DNA of 64,000 nt from NCBI RefSeq assembly GCF_036416795.1, contig NZ_CP143867.1, positions 3,836,001 through 3,900,000 of the forward strand. The letters run 5' to 3'. The notes under the pieces were generated by a model. It was not told the DNA's origin. It searched no databases and worked only from the letters and a program-made list of their open reading frames with translations. Positions 11,172-19,268 of this stretch are shown here, one piece after another (the first letter of the stretch is position 1; every line of letters starts with the position of its first letter). Both the position numbers and the translations under genes were made by a program. The stretch is from Bacteroides sp. MSB163. GTDB lineage: Bacteria; Bacteroidota; Bacteroidia; Bacteroidales; Bacteroidaceae.

Positions 11172-11238
11172 TAGACTTCTTGTAGGTTTGTTTTTTGCAC
11201 ATGCGTTGAAGGATAAACTTCCGTAAAGTCTAATATAT

Positions 11239-11281
11239 AATTTCACTAGTGTCCTATTAAAATAGGGACACTAGTGAAATT
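11239..11281. terminator. Long palindrome between convergent SIR2-PIWI and coupling-protein genes
   Basis: AATTTCACTAGTGTCC (11239-11254) is repeated in inverted form at 11266-11281, and the stem extends four more pairs with one bulged G. It lies 67 bp after the SIR2-PIWI stop and 3 bp from the stop of the minus-strand coupling protein. This fits a bidirectional terminator. It could equally be the scar or end of the inserted cargo. Confidence 0.55.
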
Positions 11282-11283
11282 GG

Positions 11284-13296
11284 TTAATTATCTTCCCCTC
11301 CCAACAAATGTTTAAGTGCTGGATCATTCTCTATGCGAATCAGTTCGTTCTCCACCAGTTCGACAATATCCTGTTTGATTTGCCGGTAGTTCGCTTGTAT
11401 CTGCTGTTCCATTGTATCATTGCCGTTCTCGTCCAGAAAGCTGCTGATTTCGGGAATTGGCTGGTAGGCCGCCGTCTCTTTCTGTACTGCTTCATTATCC
11501 ACCACTATCTGCGCATGGAAAATTTTCTGTTCTATTGTCTCTCCGAAATTGTCAGCTACGGCACCGACAAACATGCCCTGCGAAAGTGTACTGATTTTGC
11601 TGGCAGGTATCAGGCTGTCCAGTTGCGTGTTGATGGAAGTAGAAATATCGTTACGGTTGATGCTCATGGATTCCCTCTTTTGTAGAATCTTTCCAAACCT
11701 TTCTGACAAAGTTTTCGCTGTTTCACCTACCACTTGGCCGCTAAAAACATTACCCACAGTTGACATGATGACGGCGGCCTCCTTGTCTCCGTAATCGCGC
11801 TTTAGCTGGCTGAAATCCTGAAAACCTAACACGACCGCAACCTTGTTGCTTCGTGCCGTGGCAATCAGATTATCCAGACCTTTGAAGAATATGGTGGGTA
11901 ACTCGTCAATAATCACACAACTTTTCATTTGCTTTTTCTTGTTTATCAACTTCACAATACGGGAGTTATACAAACCTAAAGCTGCTCCATAAATAGAAAT
12001 TCTATCGGGATTGTTGCCGACACATAATATTTTGGGTTCTTTGGGATTGTTGATATCCAACGTAAAATCACTGCCGGACATTACCCAATATAATTGCGGG
12101 CTTATCAGTCTTGACAGTGGAATTTTAGCGGATGCAATCTGGCCCATCAACTGTTCCGCAGCACCGCCTTTCCATGCGTCAACGAACGGACTCAAATAAT
12201 TCTCTAAATCAGGATAGCTTGTCAGAATGGTGAATACGTCTTCATACCTTTTATTAAGTAATTCAATGGCATGTGGGAATGTGCAATACTTACCGTTTTC
12301 ATACAACTTCAAAAACCAGATTATCGCAGTAAACAACACTATCGGAGATTCCACAAAGAAGTCTCCCTGCTTTTGCACCCAACTTTTATTCAGGTTCAAC
12401 ATGATGGTATAACTGGATTCATACGCATCCGAAATATCCGTCATCAGTTCGGGTGCCAACGGGTTACAACGATGGCTTTTTCTTGGATTGTCGAAGTTGA
12501 TTACATAAAATTTGGGTGGTATCTTATAACGGTGTCTGTATTTAATCAGATGGTTATAAGCGATAACCGACAGGTCATCAAACTTGAAATCGTATATGTA
12601 GAGCGCATAGGATTTCTCGATGGTTTGCTTGATAAACTGATTGACAATCGCATAGGACTTCCCGCTCCCTGGCGTTCCTAATATCATTGTTGCTCGAAAA
12701 ATATTTACAAGATTGATAAATCCGTCGTATGTCTTCCCTTTATACCAGAACTTTGTCGGCAGATTGACGGAATACTCGTTTTCCATGAGTTTTGTTTCCT
12801 GCATGAAGGATTCATTCTCCCGGTTGAAAACGTCCTCTAACAAGTTGTTCTTCAACAGACGACTTATCCATAAACCGGATGCTAACAGACAGAAGAAACC
12901 ACTGATTAAAGTCGTGACATACAATACCGCACACACATCTGATGATGCACTGACGGACAACAACCACCAGTTCAGGAAAAAGAGTATAGTGCCCGCTATG
13001 GCCGCAACAATTATCTTCCTTCATGTGATTTCATGCTTCTTTACCCCCTTGTTACCCATACAGGACAGACCGAGGAAGAGGACACAAAACAGTTTGGTGT
13101 AAAGAAGCACTGAGAACAGTCCGGTGGTACGCTGGAAATTGGACAGTATCTTATCCACTATATCGAGCGTTCAGCCCATTTCTTGTAGCCAGCCGTAACA
13201 AAACCAATAGATGTGTATCGCCAAAAATAAAAAACTGATGGCCCGCATAAAGTCCGTGACTTTGGCAAGACCTCTTAAATCATCTTCATTCTGCAT
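11284..13296 (-). CDS. Type IV coupling protein (VirD4/TraG family) with two in-frame TGA codons
   Basis: 670 codons if read through. The start at 13296 gives MQNEDDLRGLAKVTDF, followed by two or more membrane segments (residues about 20-40, 60-80 and 95-135). Then come a Walker A (GTPGSGKSYAIV), a Walker B (CVIIDELPTIFF) and a conserved SNKVAVVLGFQDFSQL block typical of T4CPs. The protein links the relaxosome to the mating channel. TGA codons are at codon 42 (13171-13173, context LQEMG-x-TLDIV) and codon 92 (13021-13023, context KHEIT-x-RKIIV). Both lie in the membrane region, and about ten other Trp codons are TGG. Read as stops, the ATPase would be lost entirely. The stop is TAA. Confidence 0.85.
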
Positions 13297-13342
13297 AATT
13301 GTAACTATTAAAATTAGACTTCTTGTTCCATACATTATTATA

Positions 13343-14668
13343 TTATAACCTGCGCCTGCGCTTCTTCTTTTTCTTGCGCCCGAAGCGGAAAGCCGGATCG
13401 ATGTACTCGTGCGTATGGTCATCTTCCATGAGTACGGAGAAAATGTCAATGGCACCGAGTGCGGACGTATCAATCAGACTGCCGGACGGTTCACTCTGAT
13501 AGTTGCCTTGATTTTCCTGCTGCCGGTATTCCTCCCTTTCCTGTCTTTCTTCCGCATCCGTTTCCCGTTCCTGCCGGGGCGTATCCTGCTCCGGTAGTGG
13601 TATCAGCCTTGTACGGTCCGCATCCGGATTGTTGAACAGTTCGTTGAATACATTGGCTGAAAAGGCTTTGCCCAAACGCGAGCCGTTGAACACTGTCCGG
13701 CTGGTATGGTCTATGAAAGTGATACCGTACAGGCGTCCTTCGGGATTGATACGGTAAACCACTTCTATATCCGCATCTTTCAGCTTGCGGGCAAAATCCT
13801 CTTTCGTACTTATGTCCTGCATGGCTTTGACTATTTCCTGCCGTGCCCTTTCGGCAAGGCTGTTCCTTTTCACCTTTTTGGCAGAAGCGGCAAACTTCTT
13901 TTGCAGGGCTTCATAATCGAATACTTTTCCGAATTTGCTGGATTTGAAAGGCGTTCCCGCCTGCTGCCTGTCATCGTCCAAAGCTCCGTACATGATGCCG
14001 TGATATTCCTTTCCGTCCACGCTTCCCCTGACTTCGTAAACAGTGACATTATACAAATTCAGAAGGGTGTTGTATTCGGCAAGCGAATGGCAGTTGTAAC
14101 ATTCCAGTAGAGTACGGGCGGTATGCTTCACCTGCGCTTTCACGTCACCTTTCGGATAATCCACTTTTTGCAGGGATAGTAATTCCCTTTCATTGTGTTC
14201 TCCGAGTGTGGGATGAAGGCCGTATTTCACTTCCATATCCCGACAGATATTCTGTGCCCGGATAGCCTCCCGGTTGTGGTCTATCTTTTCTCCCTTCTCG
14301 TTGATGCGTACCGAAACGATGTGCATGTGTTTGCGGTCTATGTCTTCATGTAGTCATACGATATAGGGCTGGTTCCCGTAACCGAACTTTTCCATGAACT
14401 CCTGCGCCAATACGGTCATTTGTTCTTTTGAAAGAATGTCTTTCGGGGATGGATTCAAGGAGATGTGGATAACCGGTTTCCTGACGTGCGAGTTGAGTGC
14501 GATATAAGGCTCGAAAGCCTGCACGCAGTTTTCAATCGGCACATTGCCGGAAGTGTCCGCCGCTATTTTCGGGTGTCACAATACCTTTGCCGTACCGTCG
14601 TCCACCTTTATTTTATTATAGGCAATCACTCCGTAAAACGAACTGCCCGATGTGATATTCGGTACCAT
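13343..14668 (-). CDS. MobB-type relaxase with two in-frame TGA codons
   Basis: 441 codons if read through. It starts at 14668, four bases after the MobA stop (MVPNITSGSSFYGVIAYN). The three-histidine metal motif of Bacteroidales relaxases is visible as HEDIDRKHMHIVSVRI, and an upstream block KPVIHISLNPSPKD is also typical. The C-terminal third is Glu/Gln/Arg rich and ends in a very basic tail (KKKKKRRRRL). The protein would nick oriT and pilot the strand. TGA occurs at codon 31 (14576-14578) and codon 105 (14354-14356, context QPYIV-x-LHEDID). I find no TGG Trp codon, so both candidate Trp codons are TGA. The second lies just before the metal-binding histidines. Confidence 0.85.
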
Positions 14669-14672
14669 GACG

Positions 14673-15107
14673 TTATTCCTTTTTAGTGAGATACTCCTTT
14701 TCGTATCGCTTTGTAAGTTCGATAACCTGCCTGCATACTTCTTCCAGTTTACGGGTTTCTTCAGCGAGTTTGTAGAGAAACGCAAGCGATTTCTTCTCCC
14801 CGTAAATGGTATGGATGGTCTTTACACATTGGTTATAGTTGTTCCCGATGCGTCGGAACTGCTGATAGAAAGCGGTGAGCTGGGCATAATATTCCTGCGC
14901 TTCCTTATCAATCTTCACTACCTTGAACTCTCAACCGAAGATACGGGCGAAGATAAATTCGGCTTTGTTTTTCATGCCCGATTGCTCGAACATGGAGATA
15001 AACTTTTCGTTCTCTCCGTCATTGAGACAGAGGTAATAGCGGTGCGTGCGCGGGTCTGCCAGCACCTTGCGCCCTGCGGCGCCACGGATTCTTGTTTCAT
15101 CTTTCAT
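14673..15107 (-). CDS. MobA-like relaxosome protein with one in-frame TGA
   Basis: 144 codons if read through. Starting at 15107 (MKDETRIRGAAGRKVL) matches the usual beginning of CTn MobA proteins; an ATG at 15152 is also in frame. The remainder (KIDKEAQEYYAQLTAFYQQF, NYNQCVKTIH, EKKSLAFLYKLAEETRKLEE) is the helical ribbon-helix-helix-type oriT accessory protein. TGA is at codon 59 (14931-14933, context FARIFG-x-EFKVVKID). Relatives as I recall them often have Arg or Lys here, so CGA to TGA is as possible as TGG to TGA. It is encoded next to the oriT candidate and just upstream of the relaxase. Confidence 0.8.
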
Positions 15108-15172
15108 ACATGAATAATTTAGGAAGTTCGACTTAGGAGAACTGACATCCACGAAAGAACTTTCGGGGAGAG

Positions 15173-15300
15173 ACTTTCAGCGGGTGGAAATATTTTCAAC
15201 CGCTGAAAGTACACCTCGCTATATGCTGACGCATATTAAAATCCGGCTGAGCCGGATTAAAGGTCTGAAGGATTTGTTTGACGTTCTCTTTTCGAGAACG
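15173..15300. other. Cluster of four hairpins, oriT candidate
   Basis: Four inverted repeats follow each other: ACTTTCAGCGG/CCGCTGAAAGT (15173-15210), ATATGC/GCATAT (15221-15236), AATCCGGC/GCCGGATT (15240-15258) and CGTTCTC/GAGAACG (15282-15300). The cluster lies directly upstream of mobA and the relaxase gene, where CTn-type elements keep oriT. The nick site cannot be named from sequence alone. Confidence 0.5.
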
Positions 15301-15436
15301 GGCTGCGCTCTCCCGGCGACAAAGGTAGATAGTTTTTTCGGTATGGCTATTACCCGGTATCCCGCCAACAGCCGCCAATAAATGACTTTGAAACCACACG
15401 TACATTACGGATGCTCTTTTTGAGGTTTATTTGCAG

Positions 15437-15805
15437 CCGGATAGCTATTCAGCTACTTATTTAGATAGATAAAAAGGTAGTTATCAGGATAGCTATCCGG
15501 ACGGTTTTCTATCTGAATAGCTTTCTATCTGAATAGCCATTTGATTAAGTATGTTTTCAGACAAGCATTCATAAAGCTATATATCCGCTTATGCAGCTAT
15601 ACATTTATAAAAATGTATAGACAAGCAAGTGGATATTCGGATACACCGTTATTCAGATAAATGGACTATTAGCCGAATATTTATGCAGACAACCAGATAG
15701 CTATATAGCCGGATAGATAAATAGCTATATAATTATAGCTATGTAAGTATATAGCTAAATAGACAGATAGCTTTATAGCTAAGTAACTATATAACTATAA
15801 AGCTA
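15437..15805. repeat. Array of AGCTA/TAGCT repeats upstream of traA
   Basis: About 14 copies of the palindromic core TAGCTA or close variants (ATAGCTAT, TAGCTTT, AAGCTAT) are scattered over roughly 370 AT-rich bases, densest at 15697-15805. Several are flanked by CCGGATA. There is no open frame. The array fills the space between the oriT candidate and the traA start and is a plausible multi-site operator or nucleoprotein loading region for the transfer operon. Confidence 0.6.
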
Positions 15806-15897
15806 AGCGGATAATGAAATGACAGAACGAATAAGCGGATAGATGTCTATCTGCTTAATTATCAATATATCAAATTATTCACTTAAATTAGGTAACA

Positions 15898-16668
15898 ATG
15901 GAAAAGAGACAGAAAACAGTATTCGTTTCGTTCGCCTCCCAAAAGGGCGGTGTGGGTAAATCAACATTCACCATTTATGCGGCATCGTGACTGCATTATG
16001 TGAAAGAGTTGAACGTGGCAGTGATGGATTGCGACTATCCGCAACATTCGATTATCAAACAGAAAAAACGGGATATAGAAGTGGTGAAGACCACACCTGT
16101 TTATCAGAACCTCTTGGTAGAGCAGGCCGGACGATTGAAGAAAAAGGCTTATCCGGTCATCGGTAGTAACCCGGCTGATTGCATGGCGGAGTGAAGGGCA
16201 TTTGAAGGGAAAGCGGATACGCATTATGATATTGTACTGTTCGACTTGCCCGGCACAATGGGCAGTGACGGGGTGATAGCCGCAATCAGTGCGCTCGATT
16301 ATCTGTTCGTGCCGATAAAGGCAGACCGTCTTGTGCTGGAAAGTACGCTGAACTTTGCGACCACCATTAATGACCGGCTGATAAAGACCGGCGTGTCCTC
16401 CCTGAAAAGTCTTCATCTGTTCTGGAACATGGTTGACCGCAGGGAGCGCACGACCTTGTATGATGTGTATCAACAAGGCTTCTCCCTGTTAGGGCTGGAC
16501 TGCCTTGGAACACGTATTCCAGTGCGCAGCAACTTTACCAAAGACTTGTCCGTTACCGGCGGCCCCGTTTACCGGAGTACGCTGTTCGCTCCCGATGCGG
16601 CCTTCACCAGAGAGTGCGGCTTCGATACGTTCATGGATGAAATCATATCTGTACTTAAAACCGAATAG
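15898..16668 (+). CDS. traA: TraA, ParA/MinD-type ATPase, two in-frame TGA codons
   Basis: 256 codons if read through. Deviant Walker A KGGVGKST is at residues 17-24, the switch DCDYPQHS near 48 and a FDLPGT block near 120, which makes it a ParA/Soj-family ATPase, the usual first gene of the CTnDOT-type tra operon. TGA is at codon 31 (15988-15990, context YAAS-x-LHYV) and at codon 99 (16192-16194, context CMAE-x-RAFEG). One other Trp (LFWNMVD) is TGG. Neither TGA is accompanied by any frame damage. The stop is TAG, two bases before traB. Translation starting after the second TGA would lack the ATP site. Confidence 0.85.
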
Positions 16669-16670
16669 TC

Positions 16671-17213
16671 ATGGCAAAGAAAACAAGCAGACAGAATCCG
16701 GTGGATGAAGCGTACCTGCGTAGCTTAATGGCGGGTGTGCCTTCGGAACCTGCCTTATCTCCGGTCCTTTCCGTTACCGGAGAGACCTGCGGTAAAAGAG
16801 AAAACGCCTTATTCGATGAGAAGGGTAAAAAGGTTAATAGTGTGGACGAAACGGCAGTTAACGATGTGAACGAAACAGTGGATAATGGTACAAATGAAAT
16901 AGTCCGGGATATTTCCGGTGCAGATGATACCAACTGTTCGGAAGTCGTTACGGACAGACCGTCACCGAAAACGATTCGCACGACACTGGCTGACTTTATC
17001 CGTAAGTTCCTCACACCCTATAAATGCGAAGGCAGACAGGGGGTATATATAGACAAGGAACTGCACCAAAAGATATCGGTCATCGTGGGCATTGCCGGAA
17101 AACGGCAGTTGACGGTAGGAAACTACATAGACAATGTATTGAAAGAACATTTTGAGAAACATGCGGATGAGGTGAAGACTTATCTCCAAAAGAGTTATAA
17201 CAAAATATTTTAG
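16671..17213 (+). CDS. traB: TraB, DUF3408 family
   Basis: 180 residues. A low-complexity acidic and polar N-terminal half (NSVDETAVNDVNETVDN) is followed by a compact basic C-terminal domain (FLTPYKCEGRQGVYIDKELH, then VIVGIAGKRQLTVGNYIDNV) typical of DUF3408. This domain resembles a ribbon-helix-helix DNA-binding fold and may partner the TraA ATPase. It contains no Trp at all, which explains why it carries no TGA. It starts two bases after traA and ends with TAG three bases before traC. Confidence 0.8.
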   Translation: MAKKTSRQNPVDEAYLRSLMAGVPSEPALSPVLSVTGETCGKRENALFDEKGKKVNSVDETAVNDVNETVDNGTNEIVRDISGADDTNCSEVVTDRPSPKTIRTTLADFIRKFLTPYKCEGRQGVYIDKELHQKISVIVGIAGKRQLTVGNYIDNVLKEHFEKHADEVKTYLQKSYNKIF

Positions 17214-17216
17214 GTT

Positions 17217-18149
17217 ATGGATATACAATCAGGTTACTATGAAGCCGGAATCGTTCTCTTCTGGTTGCTGTTCGCCTATCTGTTCATGGACAAGTTCCTG
17301 TTCAGAGGACAGCTTGGCGAAATATGTTTCGGTAAGGCACGCCGCCGCATGGCAAAAACCTTGCGGAGCATAGCCGGATGGTTCGATCCGGTAAAGGAGG
17401 AACAGAAGAAAGGACGCAGGCGCACGAAAGGGAAAACGGAAAAGAAAGAGGTTCCGGTGGTATCGGAGTCTGAAAAGAGGAATATTCCGACTGCAAAAGC
17501 GGAAATGAAGGATGACGAAAAGGTAGAAGCTAAGAAAAAAGCAGAAGGCAAAAATATGGAAAAACCACCCCAAAAACAACCTGAAACGGACAGCCTTGTC
17601 GTTACAAAAAGCTATGGTACACGCCAACAGCCGCCAATAAACGCCATCGGTTCCGGGGCTATTGCAGGTAAGGAAAATGCCTCTACTTTTGCTGACAGAA
17701 CCGAGGAAACAATGACGCAGAAGGCTGTACAAGTGCCGCCTGAGCGCATCCCGGATTTGTTCCGGGACAAGCGCGTGGAAGAGTGGCGGGCTTTTGAGGC
17801 CGACAGTTCCGGCAGGCTTGAGGATAATAAGGGACAGACTGAAAACGGTGACGACGTGGATACCGACGAGTTGAACGAGGGACTGGAAGATTTGAACTGT
17901 GCCCGTGAAGATTATCTGGGCAGTGCAGCCGGTATCGGGCCGGAAGAGATTGACCTGATTATCGACCTCTGCAATGGCAAGGATATTCCGACAGACAAAC
18001 GATTGTCCCTTTTAAGGGCAATCCACCATATCAAAGATACGCAGATTGAACGTTCGATACTGGAAAGCATCAATGGCAGCGACAGCCGTATCAACAAATT
18101 TCTGGATGAAGCCGAACATTTGAATGAGGCTGCTCCGGACAGTGACTAA
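17217..18149 (+). CDS. traC: TraC, DUF4122 family membrane-anchored protein
   Basis: 310 residues with one N-terminal membrane segment (IVLFWLLFAYLFMDKFLF, residues 12-29). A long charged Lys/Glu-rich linker (about 60-150) and a C-terminal acidic helical domain follow. This matches the DUF4122 proteins encoded between traB and traE in CTnDOT relatives. Its role in transfer is not defined. All its Trp codons (in FWLL, GWFD, EWRAF) are TGG, so it is a non-interrupted gene inside the TGA-rich block. Stop TAA. Confidence 0.75.
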   Translation: MDIQSGYYEAGIVLFWLLFAYLFMDKFLFRGQLGEICFGKARRRMAKTLRSIAGWFDPVKEEQKKGRRRTKGKTEKKEVPVVSESEKRNIPTAKAEMKDDEKVEAKKKAEGKNMEKPPQKQPETDSLVVTKSYGTRQQPPINAIGSGAIAGKENASTFADRTEETMTQKAVQVPPERIPDLFRDKRVEEWRAFEADSSGRLEDNKGQTENGDDVDTDELNEGLEDLNCAREDYLGSAAGIGPEEIDLIIDLCNGKDIPTDKRLSLLRAIHHIKDTQIERSILESINGSDSRINKFLDEAEHLNEAAPDSD

Positions 18150-18171
18150 CCAATTAAAAAAGGAGGTAACA

Positions 18172-18219
18172 ATGGCAAGAGGTTATTTTGATACGGGTTG
18201 ATGGCCCGTATCACTATAA
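18172..18219 (+). CDS. Micro-ORF 1: MARGYFDTG then TGA
   Basis: The ATG at 18172 has a strong ribosome site (AAGGAGG, five bases before it). The frame reads MARGYFDTG, then TGA (18199-18201). If that is read as Trp it continues WPVSL to TAA at 18219. The TGA lies in the loop of a perfect 8-bp hairpin, GATACGGG (18190-18197) with CCCGTATC (18205-18212). A ribosome pausing at or passing the TGA would therefore change the RNA fold. First of four copies of a Y-[FY]-D-[ST]-[GS]-TGA motif. Confidence 0.6.
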
Positions 18220-18262
18220 AGAGAGAGATTCGGTAGAAAACCAACAATAAAACGTATCATCC

Positions 18263-18385
18263 ATGTTTATGACGTATTTCGATTCAAGTTGACAAACGGT
18301 GGTTTCCCGTCATAAGGGGAAACCTATTAACTCCCAGAGAGACAATCATTCCATTAACTTATCCATAAAACGACAGTGGCAATGA
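18263..18385 (+). CDS. Micro-ORF 2: MFMTYFDSS then TGA
   Basis: Reads MFMTYFDSS, then TGA at 18290-18292. With readthrough the frame runs 30 more codons to a TGA (18383-18385) that overlaps the ATG of micro-ORF 3 as ATGA. Here it is unclear whether the terminal TGA is a stop. A hairpin GGTTTCCC/GGGAAACC (18301-18324) follows the first TGA. The second motif residue after Asp-Ser is Ser, not Gly. The coding call rests on motif repetition only. Confidence 0.45.
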
Positions 18386-18534
18386 CAAAAAGCTATTATG
18401 ATTCGGGATGATCCGCATCCCGCTTTCAAGAGAGAATTAACAAGAATGTTTCACCACCAAATCAAGTGACAATGCAAATGGCATATTATGACTCCGGCTG
18501 ATTTCCGGCCGGAACTTACCCCCTGAATCAATAA
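18382..18534 (+). CDS. Micro-ORF 3/4: two YYDSG-TGA motifs in one 50-codon frame
   Basis: Starts MTKSYYDSG, then TGA (18409-18411). The same frame stays open through SASRFQERIN and onward, reaches MAYYDSG and a second TGA (18499-18501), and then FPAGTYPLNQ to TAA at 18532-18534. If both TGA are sense it encodes a 50-residue peptide with an internal YYDSG(W) repeat. If not, it is two micro-ORFs, the second starting at 18472 or 18478. Each TGA sits at a hairpin loop: CGGGATG/CATCCCG (18404-18422) and TCCGGC/GCCGGA (18493-18513). Position in the operon corresponds to traD of CTnDOT-type operons, but I cannot show homology. Confidence 0.6.
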
Positions 18535-18535
18535 A

Positions 18536-18563
18536 CCATAAGCGGCTGCGGGCTGCCTTATGG
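18536..18563 (+). promoter_or_regulatory. Hairpin after the micro-ORFs, upstream of traE
   Basis: CCATAAG (18536-18542) pairs with CTTATGG (18557-18563) across a GC-rich loop. About 26 bases later a GGCTTTTTT tract occurs (near 18587). Together with the micro-ORF hairpins this makes an attenuator-like leader between traC and traE. Confidence 0.45.
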
Positions 18564-18621
18564 GGATAGTGAAAGGGGCAGTCCGTGGCTTTTTTAATCA
18601 TTTTAAAAATCACGGAAATAA

Positions 18622-18921
18622 ATGAAAAAGAAAAGATTGATTATGATGCTGGCCGCTGTTGCAGCGGCAAGTGCGGCAATGGCACAAGGAAACGGGCAGG
18701 CAGGTATCACCGAAGCGACACAACTCGTGACCGGATATTTCGATCCCGGCACAAAACTGATTTATGCAATCGGTGCTGTAATCGGCCTCGTCGGTGGAAT
18801 CAAGGTATATCAGAAGTTCAGTTCGGGCGACCCCGACACGAGTAAAACTGCCAGTTCGTGGTTCGGAGCCTGTATCTTTCTGATAGTCGCCGCCACCATT
18901 CTGAGGTCGTTCTTCCTCTAA
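18622..18921 (+). CDS. traE: TraE, DUF4134 small membrane protein
   Basis: 99 residues: signal-like N-terminus (MKKKRLIMMLAAVAAASAAM, cleavage after AMA), then two membrane segments around LIYAIGAVIGLVGGIKVY and ACIFLIVAATILRSFFL. This is the VirB2/pilin-like DUF4134 protein of Bacteroidales conjugation systems. Its single Trp is TGG. Interestingly it contains TGYFDPGT, close to the micro-ORF motif GYFDTG, which may be coincidence. Stop TAA. Confidence 0.85.
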   Translation: MKKKRLIMMLAAVAAASAAMAQGNGQAGITEATQLVTGYFDPGTKLIYAIGAVIGLVGGIKVYQKFSSGDPDTSKTASSWFGACIFLIVAATILRSFFL

Positions 18922-18944
18922 AAACATAAAAAAGACAATAACTT

Positions 18945-19265
18945 ATGGCTGATTTTGAAATAAATAAAGGGGTGGGCCGTGAAGTTGAGTTCAAGGGACT
19001 CCGGGCACAATACCTGTTTATTTTCGCTGCCGGCCTGCTTGCCGTATTCGTGATGTTCGTCATCATGTATATGGCGGGCGTCGGACAGTGAATCTGCATC
19101 GGTTTCGGAGTATCGGCGGCTACGATACTGGTATGGCTGACCTTTACGCTGAACCGTAAATACGGTAGCCACGGGCTGATGAAGCTGTTCGCGGCCCGGC
19201 AGCATCCCCGGAGAATCCTCTCACGAAAACGTATCATACGTCTGATCAACAAACAACAATCGTAA
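18945..19265 (+). CDS. traF: TraF, DUF4133 (VirB3-like), one in-frame TGA
   Basis: 106 codons if read through. MADFEINKGVGREVEFKGL is the standard DUF4133 opening. A hydrophobic hairpin (about 26-70) and the tail RKYGSHGLMKLFAARQHPR follow. It is a VirB3-like inner-membrane partner of the TraG ATPase. TGA at codon 49 (19089-19091) lies in GVGQ-x-ICIGFGV; as I recall the family this position is Trp (DQWICIGFGV). It is the first Trp of the protein; the later VWLTF Trp is TGG. Stop TAA, three bases before traG. Confidence 0.85.
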
Positions 19266-19268
19266 ATT

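Noticed and set aside
15600..15900. CRISPR-like array from the regular AGCTA repeats
   Set aside because: Units are short (5-8 bases), spacing is irregular and there are no spacers of constant length.
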